A DNA stretch of 64,000 nucleotides from Xanthobacter autotrophicus Py2 (GTDB lineage Bacteria; Pseudomonadota; Alphaproteobacteria; Rhizobiales; Xanthobacteraceae), in contig CP000781.1 of NCBI GenBank assembly GCA_000017645.1, positions 3,335,501 through 3,399,500 of the forward strand. Direction: 5' to 3'. The notes under the pieces are model-generated. The model was not told the DNA's origin. It made no database searches and saw nothing but the letters and a program-made list of their open reading frames with translations. Of the stretch, positions 61,570-64,000 are shown one piece after another (position 1 is the stretch's first letter; every line of letters starts with the position of its first letter). The position numbers were made by a program, and so were the translations under genes.

Positions 61570-62523
61570 TCAGCGGCTGAACAGCTTGTCGTTTAGCGTG
61601 ATCGGAAGCGTCTTCCAGTTGGCATAGGTTTCCGGGCGGAACATCTTGTACGGCTGGCAGGCCATGATCGCCCGGATGCCGTTCATGGCGTAGGCCTGGA
61701 ACGCCGGCTGGCCGGAGCCCGACTGACCCGGCTCGATCTGCGGCGTGCCCGCGACCGTGCCGTCCTTGTTGAGGTAGATGTTCACGTCCACCCGGATGTT
61801 GCGGTCGAGATTGCCGCCGTCCGTGGACCAGCACTCCATCACCCGGCGCCGGAAGGCGTCGATCTCGCTGGCGGTCAGCTGCTGGCCCTCACCACGCGGC
61901 GAGCCCAGCGAGGAGGTGGTGGACACCTGCTCGGCGCTCGCCACCTGGCGCGACGGCGCGCGCTTGTCCAGGAGCTGCTTGATCTGGTCGGTGTTGAACT
62001 CGCTCGGCGCAGCGTTCGCTTCCACGGGCTTGGGCTGCTCCTTGGGCGGCGCCGGCTTGCGCGGGGGCAAAGGCGCGGCGGCGGCCTCGGTCTTCGCCTC
62101 GTCCTTCGGCTGCTCCTGCTTCTTCTGCTCGGGCTTGGGCGCCAGTTCCGCCTGTTCCTTGGGCGGGGAGGGCTCCACCTTGGCGGGCGCGGCGTCCTTC
62201 GGCAGCGGCTCCACCTTGGGGGGAGGCGGCGGCGGGGGAGGGGGCGGGGCGGTGGCTTCCACCGGCGCCTTCTCGCTCGCCTTCAGCTTGGCATCCTCGA
62301 CCGGGGTGGGATCGCCCACCTTCTCGGCAACCTGCTTGGGCTTGTCGAGCTTCTGCCCGTTGCGGGCGCCCTTGGTGAGCTTGGTGTATTCGGAGATGGA
62401 GACCACATCCACCGGCAGCGATTCCGGCATGGGCTCAAACGGCTTCGCCCCGGTGAAGGACACCAGGGTCAGAACCAGGACGCCCGCATGCAGGAGCGTC
62501 GATGCCGCAAGCCCCGCGCGCAT
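61570..62523 (-). CDS. tolA: TolA-like energy-transducing membrane protein
   Basis: 317 residues from the ATG at 62523 (MRAGLAASTLLHAGVLVLTLVSF), one N-terminal membrane anchor, a long Lys/Glu/Pro/Ala-rich middle with a run of ten prolines near residues 92-101, and a C-terminal TonB-like domain (ASEIDAFRRRVMECWSTDGGNLDRNIRVDVNIYLNKDG). TolA spans the periplasm, coupling TolQR motor force to Pal/TolB. It follows tolR by 7 bp. Confidence 0.93.
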   Translation of the reverse strand: MRAGLAASTLLHAGVLVLTLVSFTGAKPFEPMPESLPVDVVSISEYTKLTKGARNGQKLDKPKQVAEKVGDPTPVEDAKLKASEKAPVEATAPPPPPPPPPPKVEPLPKDAAPAKVEPSPPKEQAELAPKPEQKKQEQPKDEAKTEAAAAPLPPRKPAPPKEQPKPVEANAAPSEFNTDQIKQLLDKRAPSRQVASAEQVSTTSSLGSPRGEGQQLTASEIDAFRRRVMECWSTDGGNLDRNIRVDVNIYLNKDGTVAGTPQIEPGQSGSGQPAFQAYAMNGIRAIMACQPYKMFRPETYANWKTLPITLNDKLFSR

Positions 62524-62530
62524 CGGCCCG

Positions 62531-62989
62531 TCAGCCTCCCTGTTCCACTTCGGTGACGAGAGCCACCTTCTTGAAGCCCGCGCCCGACAGGCGCCCCATG
62601 ACCCGCATGATCGCCCCGTAGTTCGCCTTCTTGTCGCCGCGCACGAAGATGCGCTCGTCAAAGCCGCCGCGCGCCTGGGTCACCGCTTGCAACTTCGAGA
62701 CCAGATCCTCGTACTTGATCTCGCTGTCGCCGAGGAAGATCTGGCCGTTTTCCTTCACCGAGAGGGTGATGGGTTCCTTGTTGTCCTGGTTCACCGCATT
62801 GGCCTGCGTCTGCGGCAGGTCGATGGGCACGCCCACGGTGAGCAGCGGCGCCGCCACCATGAAGATGATGAGCAGCACCAGCATGACGTCCACCATGGGC
62901 GTCACGTTGATCTCGGCCATCACGGGCGGCGCGCGACGGCGCGAACGCCGGCTCTGCCATCCTGCCGCTCCGCCTCCCGCCATGCCCAT
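62531..62989 (-). CDS. tolR: TolR, ExbD-family motor component
   Basis: 152 residues: AEINVTPMVDVMLVLLIIFMVAAPLL is the single membrane helix with the critical Asp, followed by VPIDLPQTQANAV and a periplasmic domain GQIFLGDSEIKYEDLVSKLQAV. With TolQ it uses the proton gradient to power TolA. It lies 3 bp after tolQ. Confidence 0.95.
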   Translation of the reverse strand: MGMAGGGAAGWQSRRSRRRAPPVMAEINVTPMVDVMLVLLIIFMVAAPLLTVGVPIDLPQTQANAVNQDNKEPITLSVKENGQIFLGDSEIKYEDLVSKLQAVTQARGGFDERIFVRGDKKANYGAIMRVMGRLSGAGFKKVALVTEVEQGG

Positions 62990-62992
62990 GGA

Positions 62993-63817
62993 TCAGCCCC
63001 GCTCGTCGATCTGGCGCGAGAGGATCGCGGAGAACTCGTCCGCGAATCCCTCCAGCCGCTGGGCCTGACGCCCGGTCTGGGAAATGAACTTGTTGTAGAA
63101 AATCGTCGCGGGGATGGCCGCAATGAGGCCCATCGCAGTCGCGAACAGGGCTTCTGCGATGCCCGGCGCCACAACCGCCAGCGAGGTGTTCTTGGAGGCG
63201 GCGATGGACTGGAACGAGGTCATGATGCCCCACACCGTGCCGAACAGGCCGATAAAGGGGCCCGCCGAGCCCACGGTGGCGAGCACCAGCAGGCGCGATT
63301 CCAGCCGCTCCACCTCGCGGGCGATGGTCACGTTCATCACCTTGTCGAGGCGCTGGTTAAGGCCGGCGAACGAGCGGGCGCTGCCCTCATAGGTGCGCTT
63401 CCACTCCCGCATGGCGGCGACGAAGATGGCGGCCATGCCCTGGTTCGAGCGCCCGGCCAGGGTGCGGTACAGGTCTTCCAGGCTCTGGCCGGACCAGAAC
63501 ACCTGCTCGAAGCGGTCCATCTCGCGCTTGTTGCGGGAGAACAGCATCCACTTGTCGATGATGATGGCCCACACCCAGATGGATGAGGTGATGAGGCCGA
63601 TCATCACCAGCTTCACGACGAAATGGGCCTGCAGGAACAGGCCGAGGAAGGAGATGTCGGCCGAGGGCGCCGCCAGCGGGGCCTGGGAGAGGTCCTGCGC
63701 GAAGCTTGCCGTGGGCAGCCACAGGGCTGCAGTGAAGACCGCAGCGAGGCCCGCCGCAGCCAGCGGCGCGGAAAGGAGGCGGGACACGATGCCGGGACGG
63801 CGTGTCAAATCAGTCAT
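62993..63817 (-). CDS. tolQ: TolQ, proton channel component of the Tol-Pal system
   Basis: 274 residues from the ATG at 63817 (MTDLTRRPGIVSRLLSAP). The N-terminus carries an additional hydrophobic stretch (AAGLAAVFTAALWLPTASF) before the usual ExbB/TolQ core: FVVKLVMIGLITSSIWVWAIIIDKW, LVLATVGSAGPFIGLFGTVWGIMTSF and VVAPGIAEALFATAMGLIAAIPATIFYN. The longer open frame to 63946 has no good start. Bases 63818-64000 upstream contain no gene I can support; ybgC, often next in this operon, would be outside. Confidence 0.95.
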   Translation of the reverse strand: MTDLTRRPGIVSRLLSAPLAAAGLAAVFTAALWLPTASFAQDLSQAPLAAPSADISFLGLFLQAHFVVKLVMIGLITSSIWVWAIIIDKWMLFSRNKREMDRFEQVFWSGQSLEDLYRTLAGRSNQGMAAIFVAAMREWKRTYEGSARSFAGLNQRLDKVMNVTIAREVERLESRLLVLATVGSAGPFIGLFGTVWGIMTSFQSIAASKNTSLAVVAPGIAEALFATAMGLIAAIPATIFYNKFISQTGRQAQRLEGFADEFSAILSRQIDERG

Positions 63818-64000
63818 TCTCGGCTCCGCTGCCCCTCCCGTGCGGAAGAGGTGCTTCTGCGCTCGGGTGCCAGGCATACGCCTGGCCCAAAGCCTCCGGC
63901 TCCCAGGGACGGCGCACTGCCGCCGGGAAACGTCTCGGCCGGACACCCGTTCGAAGTTCGCAGGCTCTTTGAGCGAGCGAGTCTGTCCAAACTTTGACGG

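Noticed and set aside
1..64000. CRISPR arrays, tRNA and rRNA genes
   Set aside because: No regularly spaced repeats of the needed length and no cloverleaf or rRNA-like sequence was recognised; the att site is a protein-coding gene, not a tRNA.

Overview
The window is high-GC alphaproteobacterial DNA, most likely from a Hyphomicrobiales member. Family assignment is inference only. It has two parts. Positions 1 to about 55572 lie inside an integrative and conjugative element (ICE) of the trb/TraG/DUF3363-relaxase type. Positions about 55573-64000 are ordinary chromosome: radC (interrupted), map, mutL, an inositol-monophosphatase-family gene and tolB-tolA-tolR-tolQ.

ICE backbone. From left to right (mostly minus strand) it carries a P-type type IV secretion operon (trbB-C-D-E-J-K-L-F; trbG starts at the window edge), a CopG-like regulator, the TraG coupling protein and a VirD2-like relaxase. 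Next come an IS110-family element, a transfer lytic transglycosylase, DUF736, the TraF peptidase, DUF2840, a ribbon-helix-helix protein, ParA, a RepA-like initiator, an AlpA-like regulator, and small DUF2285/DUF6499/XRE regulators. The accessory-maintenance block follows: a membrane protein, a 55-residue small ORF, DUF2493, a Toprim protein, a very large methyltransferase-helicase (Strawberry-notch-like), four small unknown genes, a large ParB-like protein, a PP-loop PAPS-reductase-like protein and ArdC antirestriction genes.

Nested element. The native ardC gene is split in two: its 5' part is at 40676-41413 and its 3' part at 33634-33852. Between them sits a 6.8-kb element (33853-40675) with 14-bp imperfect terminal inverted repeats. 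It encodes three overlapping tyrosine recombinases and its own intact ArdC, so it breaks one antirestriction gene and supplies another. GA/CT-rich leader sequences recur in front of the helicase, ParB and ArdC1 genes, and more weakly ArdC2.

Cargo. After an IS1182-family transposase comes a nitric-oxide detoxification module: NsrR-like repressor, truncated haemoglobin, DUF1971 protein, small membrane protein and quinol-type NO reductase. Then a collinear defence block: AbiEi/AbiEii toxin-antitoxin, an OLD-family nuclease with a UvrD-like helicase (Gabija-like pair), and a DnaQ-like 3'-5' exonuclease. A secreted-nuclease-like gene and the ICE tyrosine integrase close the element.

Integration site. 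The ICE sits within radC: the chromosomal reading frame is intact up to the HNHP part of the JAMM motif and then runs into element sequence, giving a truncated protein. The other ICE end lies beyond the left edge of the window.
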